Part shown: one piece after another, positions 26,672 to 36,468 of the stretch
Layout: each line of letters opens with the position of its first letter
Numbering within the stretch: the first letter of the stretch is position 1
Assembly: GCF_001895025.1 (NCBI RefSeq)
Contig: NZ_BCXI01000027.1
Location: 62,001-126,000 of the forward strand
DNA length: 64,000 nt
Source: Rhodococcus zopfii NBRC 100606 = JCM 9919
GTDB taxonomy: Bacteria > Actinomycetota > Actinomycetes > Mycobacteriales > Mycobacteriaceae
Direction of reading: 5' to 3'
Program-made: the position numbers and the translations under genes
The notes under the pieces: model-generated
Database searches by the model: none
What the model was told of the DNA's origin: nothing
The model's input: the letters and a program-made list of their open reading frames with translations, nothing else

Positions 26672-27733
26672 CTACAGCTGTTCGGTCTCGGCGTAGTCCT
26701 CGTTGCCGTCGGCGTCGCCGAAGGAACCTGCATCGGTGTCGCTCCAGGTACCGGTGGCGGCGTCGTAGCCGGCCACGGTGCTCGGGTCGAACGATGCGGG
26801 GCTGTCCTTGAGCGACAGGCCGAGCGAGTGCAGCTTGACCTTGACCTCGTCGATGGACTTCTGACCGAAGTTGCGGATGTCGAGCAGATCGGACTCCGTG
26901 CGTGCCACGAGCTCGCCGACGGTGTGAACACCTTCGCGCTTGAGGCAGTTGTAGGACCGGACCGTCAGGTCCAGATCCTCGATGGGAAGTCCGAAGGAGG
27001 CGATATGGTCGGCCTCGGCGGGCGAGGGACCGATCTCGATGCCTTCTGCTTCGACGTTCAGCTCACGAGCCAGACCGAAGAGCTCCACCAGGGTCTTGCC
27101 CGCCGAAGCGAGCGCGTCCCGCGCGGTGATCGAGTTCTTGGTCTCCACGTCGAGAATCAACCGATCGAAGTCGGTGCGCTGCTCGACGCGGGTCGCCTCC
27201 ACCTTGTACGTCACCTTGAGCACCGGCGAGTAGATCGAGTCGACCGGGATACGGCCGATCTCGGCGCCGGACGCCTTGTTCTGCACGGCCGGGACGTAGC
27301 CGCGACCGCGCTCGACGACGAGCTCGATCTCCAGCTTGCCCTTGTCGTTCAAGGTGGCGATGTGCAGGTCCGGGTTGTGGACGGTGACACCGGCCGGGGG
27401 CACGATGTCTGCCGCGGTCACGGTGCCGGGGCCCTGCTTACGGACGTACATGGTGACCGGCTCGTCCTCGTCCGAGGACACCACGAGGCCCTTGAGGTTC
27501 AGGATGATGTCGGTGACATCCTCCTTCACACCGGGGACGGTGGTGAACTCGTGGAGCACGCCGTCGATGCGGATGCTGGTGACGGCCGCGCCCGGGATCG
27601 AGGACAGCAGGGTGCGACGAAGCGAGTTGCCGAGGGTGTACCCGAAGCCAGGCTCGAGCGGCTCGATGATGAACTTCGAGCGGTTGTCGGCGATGACATC
27701 TTCGGTCAGCGTGGGTCGCTGCGAAATGAGCAT
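26672..27733 (-). CDS. rpoA: DNA-directed RNA polymerase alpha subunit
   Basis: The 353-aa assembly scaffold of RNA polymerase. The N-terminal domain shows [28 protein letters not shown] and the C-terminal domain [20 protein letters not shown] short acidic tail ends [12 protein letters not shown] 27733 has AAGGAGG 6 nt upstream. Unlike its neighbours it is separated from rpsD by a 113-nt gap with a hairpin (27780-27832), so its amount may be set separately. Confidence 0.98.
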   Translation of the reverse strand: MLISQRPTLTEDVIADNRSKFIIEPLEPGFGYTLGNSLRRTLLSSIPGAAVTSIRIDGVLHEFTTVPGVKEDVTDIILNLKGLVVSSDEDEPVTMYVRKQGPGTVTAADIVPPAGVTVHNPDLHIATLNDKGKLEIELVVERGRGYVPAVQNKASGAEIGRIPVDSIYSPVLKVTYKVEATRVEQRTDFDRLILDVETKNSITARDALASAGKTLVELFGLARELNVEAEGIEIGPSPAEADHIASFGLPIEDLDLTVRSYNCLKREGVHTVGELVARTESDLLDIRNFGQKSIDEVKVKLHSLGLSLKDSPASFDPSTVAGYDAATGTWSDTDAGSFGDADGNEDYAETEQL

Positions 27734-27779
27734 GAGTTGCCTCCTTGTGGGCGTCCGCTATATGACGCCCTCGTGGGAT

Positions 27780-27832
27780 GCGGTGTTCTCCCGGCTCGAC
27801 ATTCCGAAGAACGGGGGCCGGAAGAACACCGC
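27780..27832 (-). promoter_or_regulatory. Hairpin in the rpsD-rpoA gap, possible attenuator or processing site
   Basis: GCGGTGTTCT (27780-27789) and AGAACACCGC (27823-27832) form a perfect 10-bp stem. A second inner pairing, CCGGC with GCCGG, extends it. The stem lies directly after the rpsD stop and 47 nt before the rpoA start. It could lower read-through or protect the rpsD 3' end. Confidence 0.55.
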
Positions 27833-27846
27833 AGCGCGTGTGCGCC

Positions 27847-28452
27847 TTACTTCGAGTAGTACTCGACGATCAGCTGTTCCTGCAGCGGGATGTCGATCTG
27901 CGCGCGCTCGGGGAGCTGGTGGACCAGCACCCGGAGACGCTGGCCGACGACCTGCAGCCAACCCGGGATCGGGCGATCGCCCTGGGTCTCGCGGGCAACC
28001 TGGAACGGCAGCGTGCTCAGCGACTTCTCGCGGACATCGATGATGTCGTACTGGGAGACGCGGTAGCTGGGGATGTCGACCTTCTTGCCGTTGACAAGGA
28101 AGTGGCCGTGGCTCACCAGCTGGCGGGCCTGCCGGCGCGTGCGGGCGAGGCCCGCACGGTAGACGACGTTGTCCAGACGCGACTCGAGGATGGTCAGCAG
28201 AACCTCACCGGTCTTACCGGGACGGGAGGCGGCTTCCTCGTAGTAGCGGCGGAACTGCTTCTCCATGATGCCGTAGGAGAAGCGAGCCTTCTGCTTCTCC
28301 TGCAGCTGGAGCAGGTATTCGCTCTCCTTGATCCGCGCGCGGCCGTGCTGGCCCGGCGGGTAGGGGCGACGCTCGAACGCCTGGTCGCCTCCGACGAGGT
28401 CGACGCGGAGACGACGCGACTTGCGGGTGACGGGACCGGTATAACGTGCCAT
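27847..28452 (-). CDS. rpsD: 30S ribosomal protein S4
   Basis: A 201-aa primary 16S-rRNA binding protein. It starts MARYTGPVTRKSRRL and the S4 RNA-binding domain reads RLDNVVYRAGLARTRRQARQLVSHGHFLVNGKKVDIPS. No CxxC zinc motif is seen in the N-terminal region, so this is the zinc-free S4 type. In other bacteria S4 represses the alpha operon; no matching pseudoknot could be checked by eye. Confidence 0.98.
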   Translation of the reverse strand: MARYTGPVTRKSRRLRVDLVGGDQAFERRPYPPGQHGRARIKESEYLLQLQEKQKARFSYGIMEKQFRRYYEEAASRPGKTGEVLLTILESRLDNVVYRAGLARTRRQARQLVSHGHFLVNGKKVDIPSYRVSQYDIIDVREKSLSTLPFQVARETQGDRPIPGWLQVVGQRLRVLVHQLPERAQIDIPLQEQLIVEYYSK

Positions 28453-28476
28453 TTTCTAGTACCTATTCCTTTCCCG

Positions 28477-28890
28477 TTAGACCCGACGCCGCTTGGGCGG
28501 ACGGCAGCCGTTGTGCGGCTGGGGGGTGACGTCGGAGATGGTGCCCACCTCGAGGCCCGCGGCCTGGAGGGAACGGATCGCCGTCTCGCGGCCCGAGCCC
28601 GGGCCCTTCACGAAGACGTCGACCTTCTTGACACCGTGCTCCTGCGCCTTGCGGGCGGCGTTCTCGGCGGCGAGCTGCGCGGCGAACGGGGTCGACTTGC
28701 GCGAGCCCTTGAAGCCGACGTGGCCCGACGACGCCCAGGAGATGACATTGCCGTTCGGGTCCGTGATGGACACGATCGTGTTGTTGAAGGTGCTCTTGAT
28801 GTGAGCAGCGCCGTGCGGAACGTTCTTCTTGTCCCTGCGCCGTGCCTTCTGGGTCTTCTTCGGACCGGTGCTGCGTGACTTGGGAGGCAT
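28477..28890 (-). CDS. rpsK: 30S ribosomal protein S11
   Basis: A 137-aa platform protein with [15 protein letters not shown] and the conserved C-terminal [20 protein letters not shown] 28890 overlaps the rpsM stop by one base (TAATG), so the genes are coupled. Confidence 0.98.
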   Translation of the reverse strand: MPPKSRSTGPKKTQKARRRDKKNVPHGAAHIKSTFNNTIVSITDPNGNVISWASSGHVGFKGSRKSTPFAAQLAAENAARKAQEHGVKKVDVFVKGPGSGRETAIRSLQAAGLEVGTISDVTPQPHNGCRPPKRRRV

Positions 28891-29267
28891 TACTTCTTCT
28901 TTCCTGCGACGGTGCGCTTCGGACCCTTACGGGTGCGGGCGTTGGTCTTGGTGCGCTGTCCACGCACGGGCAGACCACGACGGTGTCGCAGGCCCTGGTA
29001 GCAGCCGATCTCGATCTTGCGGCGGATGTCCGCCTGGACCTCGCGGCGGAGGTCACCCTCGACCTTGTAGGACTCCTCGATGAACTCGCGGAGCTTCGCC
29101 AGGTCCTCGTCCGAGAGGTCCTTGCTGCGCAGGTCCGGGTTCACGCCGGTTGCCGCCAGGATCTCCTTGGAGCGGGTACGGCCGATGCCGTAGATGTAGG
29201 TAAGTGCGATCTCCATCCGCTTTTCGCGGGGAAGATCGACACCTGAGAGACGTGCCATGAGTGGCAT
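28890..29267 (-). CDS. rpsM: 30S ribosomal protein S13
   Basis: A 125-aa head protein contacting the P-site and the L5 bridge. It starts [35 protein letters not shown] and [19 protein letters not shown] are family hallmarks. A usual downstream start at MARLSGVD is possible. Confidence 0.97.
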   Translation of the reverse strand: MPLMARLSGVDLPREKRMEIALTYIYGIGRTRSKEILAATGVNPDLRSKDLSDEDLAKLREFIEESYKVEGDLRREVQADIRRKIEIGCYQGLRHRRGLPVRGQRTKTNARTRKGPKRTVAGKKK

Positions 29268-29345
29268 TCCTTTTCGGTGTGCGGAGGTCTGCTCCCAGCC
29301 CGTCCCCTGCGTCTAGAAACTGTGTAGTCGACAAACACAGTGGGG

Positions 29346-29365
29346 CCCCGGCCTCCGAACCGGGG
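29346..29365 (-). other. Spacer between rpmJ and rpsM with a short hairpin
   Basis: The 218-nt gap 29268-29485 has no gene. It contains CCCCGG and CCGGGG (29346-29351 and 29360-29365) around 8 nt, and CTGTGT/ACACAG arms near 29320-29340. A weak attenuator before rpsM is possible. Confidence 0.35.
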
Positions 29366-29485
29366 GTTGATCGCACAGCTCCCCGACGAATCGGGAATCG
29401 TAACCGTGCGACTGGTGCTGGAAGGTCTTCGTGCTCGTTTCCGAGCTGCTTGTTGCCAAGCCGATCTTCGCGAAGAAGAGTCGAT

Positions 29486-29599
29486 CTAGCCCTGACGCTG
29501 CTTGTGACGCAGGTTCTCGCAGATCACCATGACCCGGCCGTTGCGGCGGATCACCTTGCACTTCTCGCAGATCTTCTTGACGCTAGGCTGAACCTTCAC
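29486..29599 (-). CDS. rpmJ: 50S ribosomal protein L36 (zinc-binding type)
   Basis: A 37-aa protein, [20 protein letters not shown] followed by [17 protein letters not shown]. The Cys-Cys-Cys-His set (CEKC, then C and H downstream) is the zinc ribbon of the C+ form, as opposed to the zinc-free C- paralogue. GTG 29599 is the start. It is too short for most gene finders but the family match is complete. Confidence 0.97.
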   Translation of the reverse strand: MKVQPSVKKICEKCKVIRRNGRVMVICENLRHKQRQG

Positions 29600-29691
29600 G
29601 TGCGTCCGATCTCCTGTATGTCCGCCCCCGAACACGGCAAAAGACCGTGTCGAAGACATGGTTCTCCCCGACCGTGTAGCCGGGGAAGCTC

Positions 29692-29913
29692 TTACTTGTA
29701 GCGGTAGACGATGCGTCCGCGCGACAGGTCGTAGGGGGAGAGCTCCACGACAACCCGGTCCTCGGGCAGGATGCGAATGTAGTGCTGGCGCATCTTGCCG
29801 CTGATGTGAGCCAGGACCTTGTGGCCGTTCTCGAGCTCAATGCGGAACATCGCATTGGGCAGCGGTTCGACAACACGGCCTTCGACCTCGATTGCCCCGT
29901 CTTTCTTAGCCAT
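29692..29913 (-). CDS. infA: Translation initiation factor IF-1
   Basis: A 73-aa OB-fold factor that blocks the A site during initiation, [24 protein letters not shown] onward. The 73-aa length is canonical. The Shine-Dalgarno GGAGG is only 2 nt before ATG 29913, unusually tight, although the start is fixed by conservation. Confidence 0.97.
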
Positions 29914-30030
29914 ATCCTCCGCGATCCGTCGTTCGGTGTGTGGTTGCATCGACATCCGATACCGTGACGCTCGGCAGGAACCGGTTCACGAGCAAGCCGA
30001 TCACCGGAGCGCAGAGCGCACCACCGATCA

Positions 30031-30059
30031 ATGGTACGGGAAGTTTCCCACCAGGCCAA
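30031..30059 (-). promoter_or_regulatory. Candidate infA-rpmJ-rpsM promoter
   Basis: On the minus strand TTGGCC (30054-30059) is followed after exactly 17 nt by TACCAT (30031-30036, TANNNT). It lies about 120 nt upstream of infA, between infA and the divergent dtd, where a new transcription unit must start. Confidence 0.5.
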
Positions 30060-30085
30060 ATGAGACAACACGAGGAGGACCACGG

Positions 30086-30523
30086 GTGCGGGCACTGGTT
30101 CAGCGGGTCACGACGGCGGCGGTGTCGGTCGACGGCACCGAGGTCGCGCGCATCTCCCCCGCCGACGGCGCACACGGACTGCTCGTTCTCGTCGGCGTCA
30201 CGCACGACGACGACGCCGCGAAGGCCGCGACCCTGGCCCGGAAGGTCTGGACGATGCGCATCCTCGACGAGGAACGGTCGGCGTCGGATCTGAATGCCCC
30301 GCTGCTCGTCGTCAGCCAGTTCACGCTGATGGCCGACACCCGCAGGAGCCGGCGCCCGTCGTGGTCGGCGGCCGCACCGCGTCCGGTCGCCGAACCTCTC
30401 GTCGACGAGTTCGTCGCGGCTCTGCGCGCCCTCGGCGCGGACGTCGCTACCGGAGTGTTCGGCGCACACATGGAGGTGAGCCTCGTCAACGACGGCCCGG
30501 TCACCCTCCTCCTGGAGGTGTGA
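30086..30523 (+). CDS. dtd: D-aminoacyl-tRNA deacylase
   Basis: A 145-aa enzyme that hydrolyses D-amino acids from tRNA. Motifs [17 protein letters not shown] and the C-terminal [11 protein letters not shown] contain the active-site loops (SQFTL and NxGPVT). GTG 30086 has AGGAGG 7 nt upstream. It is the only plus-strand gene inside the ribosomal cluster and separates infA from map. The last 15 nt are part of a 22-bp tandem duplication. Confidence 0.95.
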   Translation: MRALVQRVTTAAVSVDGTEVARISPADGAHGLLVLVGVTHDDDAAKAATLARKVWTMRILDEERSASDLNAPLLVVSQFTLMADTRRSRRPSWSAAAPRPVAEPLVDEFVAALRALGADVATGVFGAHMEVSLVNDGPVTLLLEV

Positions 30524-30552
30524 GTCCGCCCTCCTGGAGGTGTGAGTCCGCC
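30509..30552. repeat. Perfect 22-bp tandem duplication across the dtd stop codon
   Basis: CTCCTGGAGGTGTGAGTCCG with two more bases occurs at 30509-30530 and again at 30531-30552. The first copy contains the dtd stop (TGA 30521-30523). It looks like a recent replication slippage or an insertion scar. Confidence 0.85.
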
Positions 30553-30562
30553 TCCCCCATCC

Positions 30563-30613
30563 GAGCGAATGTACCGTTCGTCTCCTTCAATCGAGCGGGC
30601 GATACATTCGCTC
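30563..30613. repeat. 11-bp inverted repeat between dtd and map
   Basis: GAGCGAATGTA (30563-30573) and TACATTCGCTC (30603-30613) are perfect complements around a 29-nt core. The core has further GAGCG and TTCGTC pieces that pair with the arms. It could be a bidirectional terminator for the convergent dtd and map, or a dispersed intergenic palindrome. Confidence 0.7.
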
Positions 30614-30656
30614 CGCCACGGAGGGGTGGGACGGGGCGCCGGCCGGGTGGACCGGA

Positions 30657-31454
30657 CTACTCGGGACGGAGCGTGAGGATGCGCGGTCCGTCCTCCGTGA
30701 CCGCGACGGTGTGCTCCCAATGCGCGGCGCGGCTGCCGTCGGTGGTCACGACGGTCCACTTGTCCTCGAGCACCTCGGTGTCATACGTGCCGAGGGTGAG
30801 CATCGGCTCGATCGCGAGCACCGATCCGACGACCAGACGCGGTCCCTTGCCGGGTGCGCCCTCGTTGGGCAGGAACGGGTCCATGTGCATTTCGCGGCCG
30901 ATGCCGTGGCCGCCGTACCCGTCGACGATTCCGTAGCTGCGACCGTGCAGTTTCTCCGCGGCGTGGGTGCCCAGTTCGATGGCGTGCGAGACGTCGGTGA
31001 GCCGGTTGTCGGGAAGCATCGCGGCGATGCCGGCCTCCATCGACAGCCGTGTGGCTTCGCTCAGTTCGGCGTCGGCCTGCGACAGCTCGCCGACGCCGAA
31101 CGTCCACGCCGAATCGCCGTGCCATCCGTCGAGGATCGCGCCGCAATCGATGGAGACGAGGTCGCCTTCGGCAAGGACGTCGCCGGCGGACGGGATGCCG
31201 TGCACGACGCGGTCGTTGACCGACGAGCAGATCGAACCGGAGAACCCGTGGTATCCCAGGAACGACGGGACGGCCCCCGCATCGCGAATGACCGCCTCCG
31301 CCACCCGGTCGAGTTCGAGGGTGCTGACACCCGGCTTCGCGGCGTCGCGCACCGCGACCAGCGCGGCCCCGACGATCGCGCCCGCTGCCGCCATCGCGTC
31401 CAGTTCACCGGACGTGCGGAACGGGACGACCTTGCGCTTACGCCCGAAACCCAT
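30657..31454 (-). CDS. map: Methionine aminopeptidase, type I
   Basis: A 265-aa metalloenzyme removing the N-terminal Met. Metal ligands can be seen in [19 protein letters not shown] (two Asp), [12 protein letters not shown] (His) and [10 protein letters not shown] (Glu); [14 protein letters not shown] supplies the last Glu. ATG 31454 lies 23 nt after adk. It has no N-terminal SH3-type extension of the longer MapB class. Confidence 0.96.
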   Translation of the reverse strand: MGFGRKRKVVPFRTSGELDAMAAAGAIVGAALVAVRDAAKPGVSTLELDRVAEAVIRDAGAVPSFLGYHGFSGSICSSVNDRVVHGIPSAGDVLAEGDLVSIDCGAILDGWHGDSAWTFGVGELSQADAELSEATRLSMEAGIAAMLPDNRLTDVSHAIELGTHAAEKLHGRSYGIVDGYGGHGIGREMHMDPFLPNEGAPGKGPRLVVGSVLAIEPMLTLGTYDTEVLEDKWTVVTTDGSRAAHWEHTVAVTEDGPRILTLRPE

Positions 31455-31477
31455 GTCGAATTCCTCGATCCTGCTTG

Positions 31478-32023
31478 TTACTTGCCGAGCGCGGCGAGTG
31501 CGCGGGCGTTGATCTCCTCGACCTCACCGACCGCGTCGACCGTGACGAGCGAATCGGCGTAGTAGTCGAGCAGCGGCGCGGTCTCCTCCCGGTACACCCG
31601 GAGGCGGTTGCGGATCACGTCTTCCCTGTCGTCGGCGCGACCGCGGGCGAGCATCCGCTCGACGACGATCTCCTCGTCGATCTCGAAGGACAGCACCCCG
31701 TCGAGGGCGGTGTCGAGGTCCTTCAGCATCGACTCGAGTTCGCGGGCCTGCTCCACACTCCGGGGGAACCCGTCGAGCAGGAAGCCGTTGACAGCGTCGG
31801 GCTCGGCGAGGCGAGCGCGCACCATGTTGTTGGTGATCTCGGCGGGCACGAGCTCGCCGGCGTCGATGTACTTCTTGGCCTCGACACCGAGCGGGGTGCC
31901 CTGCCCGATGTTGGCGCGGAAGAGATCGCCGGTCGAAATGGCAGGGACGCCGAGCTTCTCCGACAGGATTGCGGCCTGCGTGCCCTTGCCGGCACCGGGA
32001 GGACCGAGGAGTACAAGTCTCAC
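31478..32023 (-). CDS. adk: Adenylate kinase
   Basis: A 181-aa AMP/ADP phosphotransferase of the short form without the zinc LID insertion. P-loop [10 protein letters not shown] is at residues 7-16; [10 protein letters not shown] and [13 protein letters not shown] follow. GTG 32023 overlaps the secY TGA as GTGA. Confidence 0.97.
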   Translation of the reverse strand: MRLVLLGPPGAGKGTQAAILSEKLGVPAISTGDLFRANIGQGTPLGVEAKKYIDAGELVPAEITNNMVRARLAEPDAVNGFLLDGFPRSVEQARELESMLKDLDTALDGVLSFEIDEEIVVERMLARGRADDREDVIRNRLRVYREETAPLLDYYADSLVTVDAVGEVEEINARALAALGK

Positions 32024-33333
32024 TTGAGGAACCCTTCGTAGTTGCGCTGCATCAGTTGACTTTCGATCTGCTTGACAGTGTCCAGCGCGACACTGACGAG
32101 AATAAGCACCGCTGCGCCGCCGAAGATGCTCGACGCGGTCTGGCTGCCGGACAGGAAGAAGTGCGGCAGCGTTGCGATGAGACCCAGGTAGAGCGCGCCC
32201 GGCACGGTGATCCTGTTGAGCACGTACGTGAGGTAGTCCGCGGTGGGCCGGCCGGGACGGATGCCGGGAATGAACCCGCCGTACTTCTTCATCTCGTCGG
32301 CGCGCTCCTCCGGATTGAAGGTGATCGCCACGTAGAAGAACACGAAGAACACGATCAGCGCGAAGTAGATCGCGATGTAGACCGGGTTGTTCGGGTTGAC
32401 GAGGTACTCGTTGATGAATCGCTGCCACCAGCTCGGATCGGTCGCAGTGCTCGAGCCGGTGAGCTGAGCGATGAGATTCGGCAGGTACAGCAGGGACGAC
32501 GCGAAGATCACCGGGATGATGCCGGCCTGGTTCACCTTCAGCGGCAGGTAGGTCGACGAGCCGCCGTACATGCGGCGCCCGACCATGCGCTTGGCGTACT
32601 GCACCGGAATCCGGCGCTGGCCCTGCTCGACGAACACCACACCGGTGATGATCGCCAGAGCGACGACACAGACGATCGCGAAGACCAGGCCACCGCGCGA
32701 CTCGAGGATCATGTTGCCCTCGGACGGCAGGCGCGAGGCGATTCCCGAGAAGATCAGCAGCGACATGCCGTTGCCGACACCGCGCTCGGTGATGAGCTCA
32801 CCGAACCACATGACCAGCGCCGCGCCCGCGGTCATCACGAGCACGATCACGACCATCCCGAAGACACTGTCGTCGGCGAGGATCGGTTCGGAGCATCCCT
32901 GGAGCAGCTGGCCGCGCGCGGCGAGCGCCACGATGCCGGTCGACTGCAACACCGCCAACGCGATCGCGAGGTATCGCGTGTACTGCGTCATCTTCGCCTG
33001 ACCGGCCTGGCCCTCCTTGCGGAGCTCCTCGAACCGGGGAATCACGACGGTGAGCAGCTGCACGATGATGCTCGCGGTGATGTACGGCATGATGCCGATC
33101 GCGAACACCGACAGCTGCAACAGCGCGCCACCGGAGAACAGGTTGATGAGCGAGTAGATTCCCGCCTGCTCACCGCCGGCGATCTGGTCGATACAGGCGC
33201 GCACGTTCCCGTAGTCGACACCCGGGGACGGCAGCGTCGCGCCGAGCCGGTACAGCGCGACCAGACCGATCGCGATGAGGATCTTCCGCCTCAGGTCCGG
33301 GGTCCTGAGGGCCGAAACGAAGGCGGAAAGCAA
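32020..33333 (-). CDS. secY: Preprotein translocase subunit SecY
   Basis: The 437-aa protein-conducting channel, ten membrane helices. [27 protein letters not shown] marks the N-terminal part, [20 protein letters not shown] helix 2 and [17 protein letters not shown] [23 protein letters not shown] a later loop. The best start is TTG 33333 with AGGAGG 4 nt upstream; upstream open frame has no binding site. The 268-nt gap before it holds a terminator for rplO and probably a separate promoter. Confidence 0.96.
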   Translation of the reverse strand: MLSAFVSALRTPDLRRKILIAIGLVALYRLGATLPSPGVDYGNVRACIDQIAGGEQAGIYSLINLFSGGALLQLSVFAIGIMPYITASIIVQLLTVVIPRFEELRKEGQAGQAKMTQYTRYLAIALAVLQSTGIVALAARGQLLQGCSEPILADDSVFGMVVIVLVMTAGAALVMWFGELITERGVGNGMSLLIFSGIASRLPSEGNMILESRGGLVFAIVCVVALAIITGVVFVEQGQRRIPVQYAKRMVGRRMYGGSSTYLPLKVNQAGIIPVIFASSLLYLPNLIAQLTGSSTATDPSWWQRFINEYLVNPNNPVYIAIYFALIVFFVFFYVAITFNPEERADEMKKYGGFIPGIRPGRPTADYLTYVLNRITVPGALYLGLIATLPHFFLSGSQTASSIFGGAAVLILVSVALDTVKQIESQLMQRNYEGFLK

Positions 33334-33531
33334 AGATCCTCCTGGCAGGCCGGGCGGGGACGACGGGTCGATGGGTACCACCCGTCGGACGGTGGACAAC
33401 TCTTGAACTCTAACAGTGCAGCCCCGGGCGACGCCCACGCGAGGGGGCTCGCACACCTCTGGGCGCGGGGCCCGACGGGCCGCGCGGACGGGGGGACGTT
33501 CCCGTAGGGTACGTCAACACCCCGCAACGAC

Positions 33532-33571
33532 GAACGGCCGCACCGCAGCAGAAGCTGCAGCGCGGCCGTTC
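33532..33571 (-). terminator. Strong hairpin downstream of rplO
   Basis: GAACGGCCGC (33532-33541) pairs with GCGGCCGTTC (33562-33571), with GCAGC/GCTGC pairing inside. It lies 30 nt past the rplO stop and divides the spc ribosomal genes from secY-adk-map. The rest of the gap (33334-33531) has no clear gene. Confidence 0.75.
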
Positions 33572-33601
33572 GGCAGCCGTGCACGAGCACGAGCGAACAG
33601 G

Positions 33602-34045
33602 TCAGGCCTGAACGGTCGCCGTGCCGCCGGCTGCGGTGATCTTCTCCTTGGCGGAGCCGGAGAACTTGTCCGCGGTCACCTGAGCGGCCACGGAGATCTC
33701 GCCCTCGCCGAGCACCTTCACGAGCTGGTTCTTGCGAACCAGGCCCTTCGCGACGAGCTCGTCGACGCCGATGGTGCCACCCTCGGGGAACACGCGAGCG
33801 ATGTCGCCGACGTTGACGACCTGGTACTCGGTGCGGAAGGCGTTCTTGAAGCCCTTGAGCTTCGGAAGCCGCATGTGCAGCGGCATCTGGCCACCCTCGA
33901 AGGCCGCCGAGACGTTCTTACGCGCCTTGGTGCCCTTCGTACCGCGGCCTGCGGTCTTGCCCTTCGAACCTTCACCGCGGCCGACGCGGGTCTTGTCCGT
34001 CTTCGCGCCCGGAGCGGGACGCAGGTGGTGCAGCTTGATGGTCAT
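33602..34045 (-). CDS. rplO: 50S ribosomal protein L15
   Basis: A 147-aa large-subunit protein with a Gly/Arg-rich N-terminus ([30 protein letters not shown]) and the signature [18 protein letters not shown]. It lies 2 nt after rpmD and is the last gene before the hairpin at 33532. Confidence 0.97.
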   Translation of the reverse strand: MTIKLHHLRPAPGAKTDKTRVGRGEGSKGKTAGRGTKGTKARKNVSAAFEGGQMPLHMRLPKLKGFKNAFRTEYQVVNVGDIARVFPEGGTIGVDELVAKGLVRKNQLVKVLGEGEISVAAQVTADKFSGSAKEKITAAGGTATVQA

Positions 34046-34047
34046 TT

Positions 34048-34227
34048 TCAGACCTCCTCAACGGTCACGAGGTGACGCACCACGTTGATCAAGCCACGGT
34101 TCTGCGCGTTGTCCTCGCGAACGACGGACTGACGGATCTTCCGCAGGCCGAGGGTGCGCAGGCTGTCACGCTGATTCGACTTGGCGCCGATGGTGCTCTT
34201 GATCTGGGTGATCTTCAGCTCTGCCAT
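34048..34227 (-). CDS. rpmD: 50S ribosomal protein L30
   Basis: A 59-aa protein ([19 protein letters not shown], then [15 protein letters not shown]). ATG 34227 shares its first base with the rpsE stop (TAATG), so it is coupled to S5. Confidence 0.97.
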   Translation of the reverse strand: MAELKITQIKSTIGAKSNQRDSLRTLGLRKIRQSVVREDNAQNRGLINVVRHLVTVEEV

Positions 34228-34877
34228 TAGTTCACGCTCCCAGCAGCCTGAGCGCGTGCACGCAGCATGCCGGCCGGAGCCACGTCCTCGAGGGGCAGAC
34301 CGCGGCGGGCCGCGACTTCCTCCGGACGCTGCAGGCCCTTGAGAGCAGCAACGGTCGCGTGCACGACGTTGATGGCGTTGTCGGAGCCGAGAGACTTCGA
34401 CAGGATGTCCTGGATGCCCGCGCACTCGAGCACGGCACGCACCGCGCCACCGGCGATCACACCGGTACCGGGGCTGGCGGGACGCAGCAGGACGACACCT
34501 GCGGCGGCCTCACCCTGCACCGGGTGGGTGATGGTCTTGCCGATGAGCGGGACGCGGAAGAAGCCCTTGCGAGCCTCCTCGACACCCTTCTGAATGGCCG
34601 CGGGAACTTCCTTGGCCTTGCCGTAGCCGACGCCGACCAGGCCGTTGCCGTCGCCCACGATCACCAGAGCGGTGAAGCTGAAGCGACGGCCGCCCTTGAC
34701 GACCTTCGACACACGGTTGATCGAGACGACACGCTCGATGTAGTTCGACTTCTCCGCAGCGTTGCCGCCGCGCGAGTCGCGATCGCGGCGGTCGCGACCA
34801 CCACGGTTGTCCCCGGTGTTGGGGCCATTCTGTCCGGCGGGGCCGTTGCCGCCGTCACGCCGCTGACGTCCCGGCAT
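34227..34877 (-). CDS. rpsE: 30S ribosomal protein S5
   Basis: A 216-aa accuracy protein. A Gly/Arg/Asn-rich N-terminal extension of about 40 residues precedes the core [56 protein letters not shown] forms the C-terminal domain. Confidence 0.97.
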   Translation of the reverse strand: MPGRQRRDGGNGPAGQNGPNTGDNRGGRDRRDRDSRGGNAAEKSNYIERVVSINRVSKVVKGGRRFSFTALVIVGDGNGLVGVGYGKAKEVPAAIQKGVEEARKGFFRVPLIGKTITHPVQGEAAAGVVLLRPASPGTGVIAGGAVRAVLECAGIQDILSKSLGSDNAINVVHATVAALKGLQRPEEVAARRGLPLEDVAPAGMLRARAQAAGSVN

Positions 34878-34908
34878 CAGGCGTTCCTTCCGTTCGAAAA
34901 AATGGTCA

Positions 34909-35319
34909 TCAGAACTTCAACCCGCCTTCGCGAGCCGCGTCCGCGAGGGCCGCGATGCGGCCGCTGTAGGTGTGGCCGCCGCGGTCGAAGACCACAGCCT
35001 CCACGCCGGCAGCCTTCGCGCGCTCGGCGATCAGCTGACCGACCTTGGCGCCACGGGCCTTCTTGTCGCCCTCGAGGGCGCGGACGTCGGCTTCGATCGT
35101 CGAGGCAGCCGCGACGGTCGTACCCGTCAGGTCGTTGACCAGCTGCGCGTGCAGGTGACGCGACGACCGGTTGACAACGAGACGCGGACGCTCGGCGGTG
35201 CCCGAGATCTTCTTGCGGAGACGGAAGTGACGACGCGTCTTCGACAGCCGGCGCGTGGTGGACACGTCCTTGCCGCGCGGGATGCGCTTGGCCTTCTGGT
35301 TCTCTGTCTGCTCGCTCAT
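34909..35319 (-). CDS. rplR: 50S ribosomal protein L18
   Basis: A 136-aa 5S-rRNA binding protein ([31 protein letters not shown], ending [10 protein letters not shown]). Start chosen at ATG 35319, 2 nt after the rplF stop. GTG 35325, which would overlap the stop as GTGA, is the alternative and adds two residues. Confidence 0.95.
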   Translation of the reverse strand: MSEQTENQKAKRIPRGKDVSTTRRLSKTRRHFRLRKKISGTAERPRLVVNRSSRHLHAQLVNDLTGTTVAAASTIEADVRALEGDKKARGAKVGQLIAERAKAAGVEAVVFDRGGHTYSGRIAALADAAREGGLKF

Positions 35320-35321
35320 GA

Positions 35322-35861
35322 TCACTTACCCGTCTTTCCGACCTTGCGACGGACCTGCTCACCCTCGTAGCGGATGCCCTTGCCCTTGTACGGGTCGGAC
35401 TTGCGCAGACGACGGATGTTGGCCGCGATCTGGCCGACCTTCTGCTTGTCGATACCCGAGATCGAGAACTTCGTCGGGGTCTCGACCGCGAAGGTGATGC
35501 CTTCGGGGGCCTCGATGAGCACCGGGTGGCTGTAGCCGAGGGCGAACTCGAGGTCCTGGCCCTTGAGCGCCACGCGGTAACCGACGCCGAAGATCTCCAT
35601 CTTGGTGGTGTAGCCCTGGGTCACACCGACGATGAGGTTCTGCACCAGGGTGCGCGACAGACCGTGCAGCGCACGGCTGCGACGCTCGTCGTTGGGGCGC
35701 GTGACCTGCAGCGCGCCGTCCTCGTCCTTCGCAACGGCGATGGGCTCGGCGATCGTCAGCGACAGGTTGCCCTTGGGGCCCTTGACCGCGACGTCCTGGC
35801 CATCGATGGTCACCTCGACGCCGGCGGGGACGGTAACGGGAATCTTTCCAATACGCGACAT
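35322..35861 (-). CDS. rplF: 50S ribosomal protein L6
   Basis: A 179-aa protein ([19 protein letters not shown] onward) ending in [27 protein letters not shown] 35861 is fixed by the conserved N-terminus; the open frame upstream is rpsH shadow. Confidence 0.97.
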   Translation of the reverse strand: MSRIGKIPVTVPAGVEVTIDGQDVAVKGPKGNLSLTIAEPIAVAKDEDGALQVTRPNDERRSRALHGLSRTLVQNLIVGVTQGYTTKMEIFGVGYRVALKGQDLEFALGYSHPVLIEAPEGITFAVETPTKFSISGIDKQKVGQIAANIRRLRKSDPYKGKGIRYEGEQVRRKVGKTGK

Positions 35862-35874
35862 GTGTTGGCCTCCC

Positions 35875-36273
35875 TTACCAGACGTAGGCGAGGACTTCCC
35901 CACCCACTCCCTGCTTGGCCGCCTGGCGATCGGTGAGCAGACCGGAAGACGTGGAGATGATCGCCACGCCGAGGCCGCCCAGGACCTTGGGCAGGTTGGT
36001 GGACTTCGCGTACACGCGCAGGCCGGGCTTCGACACGCGGCGCACACCGGCGAGGCTGCGCTCGCGGGACTGGCCGTACTTGAGGTCGACGATGAGGGTC
36101 TTGCCCACCTCGGCATCCTCGGTGCGGAAGTCGGCGATGTAGCCCTCACGCTTGAGGATCTCGGCGATGTTCGCCTTGATCTTCGAGTGAGGCAGCTTCA
36201 CCTGATCGTGGTACGCCGTGTTGGCGTTGCGCAGACGAGTCAAGAAGTCTGCGATGGGGTCGGTCATGGTCAT
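35875..36273 (-). CDS. rpsH: 30S ribosomal protein S8
   Basis: A 132-aa central-domain assembly protein ([20 protein letters not shown], then [11 protein letters not shown] at the end). ATG 36273 or the ATG two codons later can start it. In E. coli S8 represses the spc operon. Here rpsH follows a 195-nt gap with two perfect hairpins. Confidence 0.97.
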   Translation of the reverse strand: MTMTDPIADFLTRLRNANTAYHDQVKLPHSKIKANIAEILKREGYIADFRTEDAEVGKTLIVDLKYGQSRERSLAGVRRVSKPGLRVYAKSTNLPKVLGGLGVAIISTSSGLLTDRQAAKQGVGGEVLAYVW

Positions 36274-36386
36274 AGCTGACCTGTTCACCTTTCTCGCTGC
36301 GGTTCCCATGCAACACCGGCGCACCACCGCGACGAGAGGTCGCGGTCCGTGCCGGCCGTGGGCCTACAACGAACTTGGTTTCATGC

Positions 36387-36461
36387 GGGTCCGATCTGCG
36401 GGTGCGGATCGGACCCCTGACGGGTGTGAGGGCGGGCGGGTCACACAGCGGCGACCCGCCC
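36387..36461 (-). promoter_or_regulatory. Two perfect hairpins between rpsN and rpsH
   Basis: GGGTCCGATC/GATCGGACCC (36387-36396 and 36407-36416, 10-nt loop) and GGGCGGGTC/GACCCGCCC (36434-36442 and 36453-36461, 10-nt loop) lie just after the rpsN stop. They could be an attenuator, a terminator with a new promoter beyond it, or an S8-linked control site. Confidence 0.65.
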
Positions 36462-36468
36462 GTTCACG

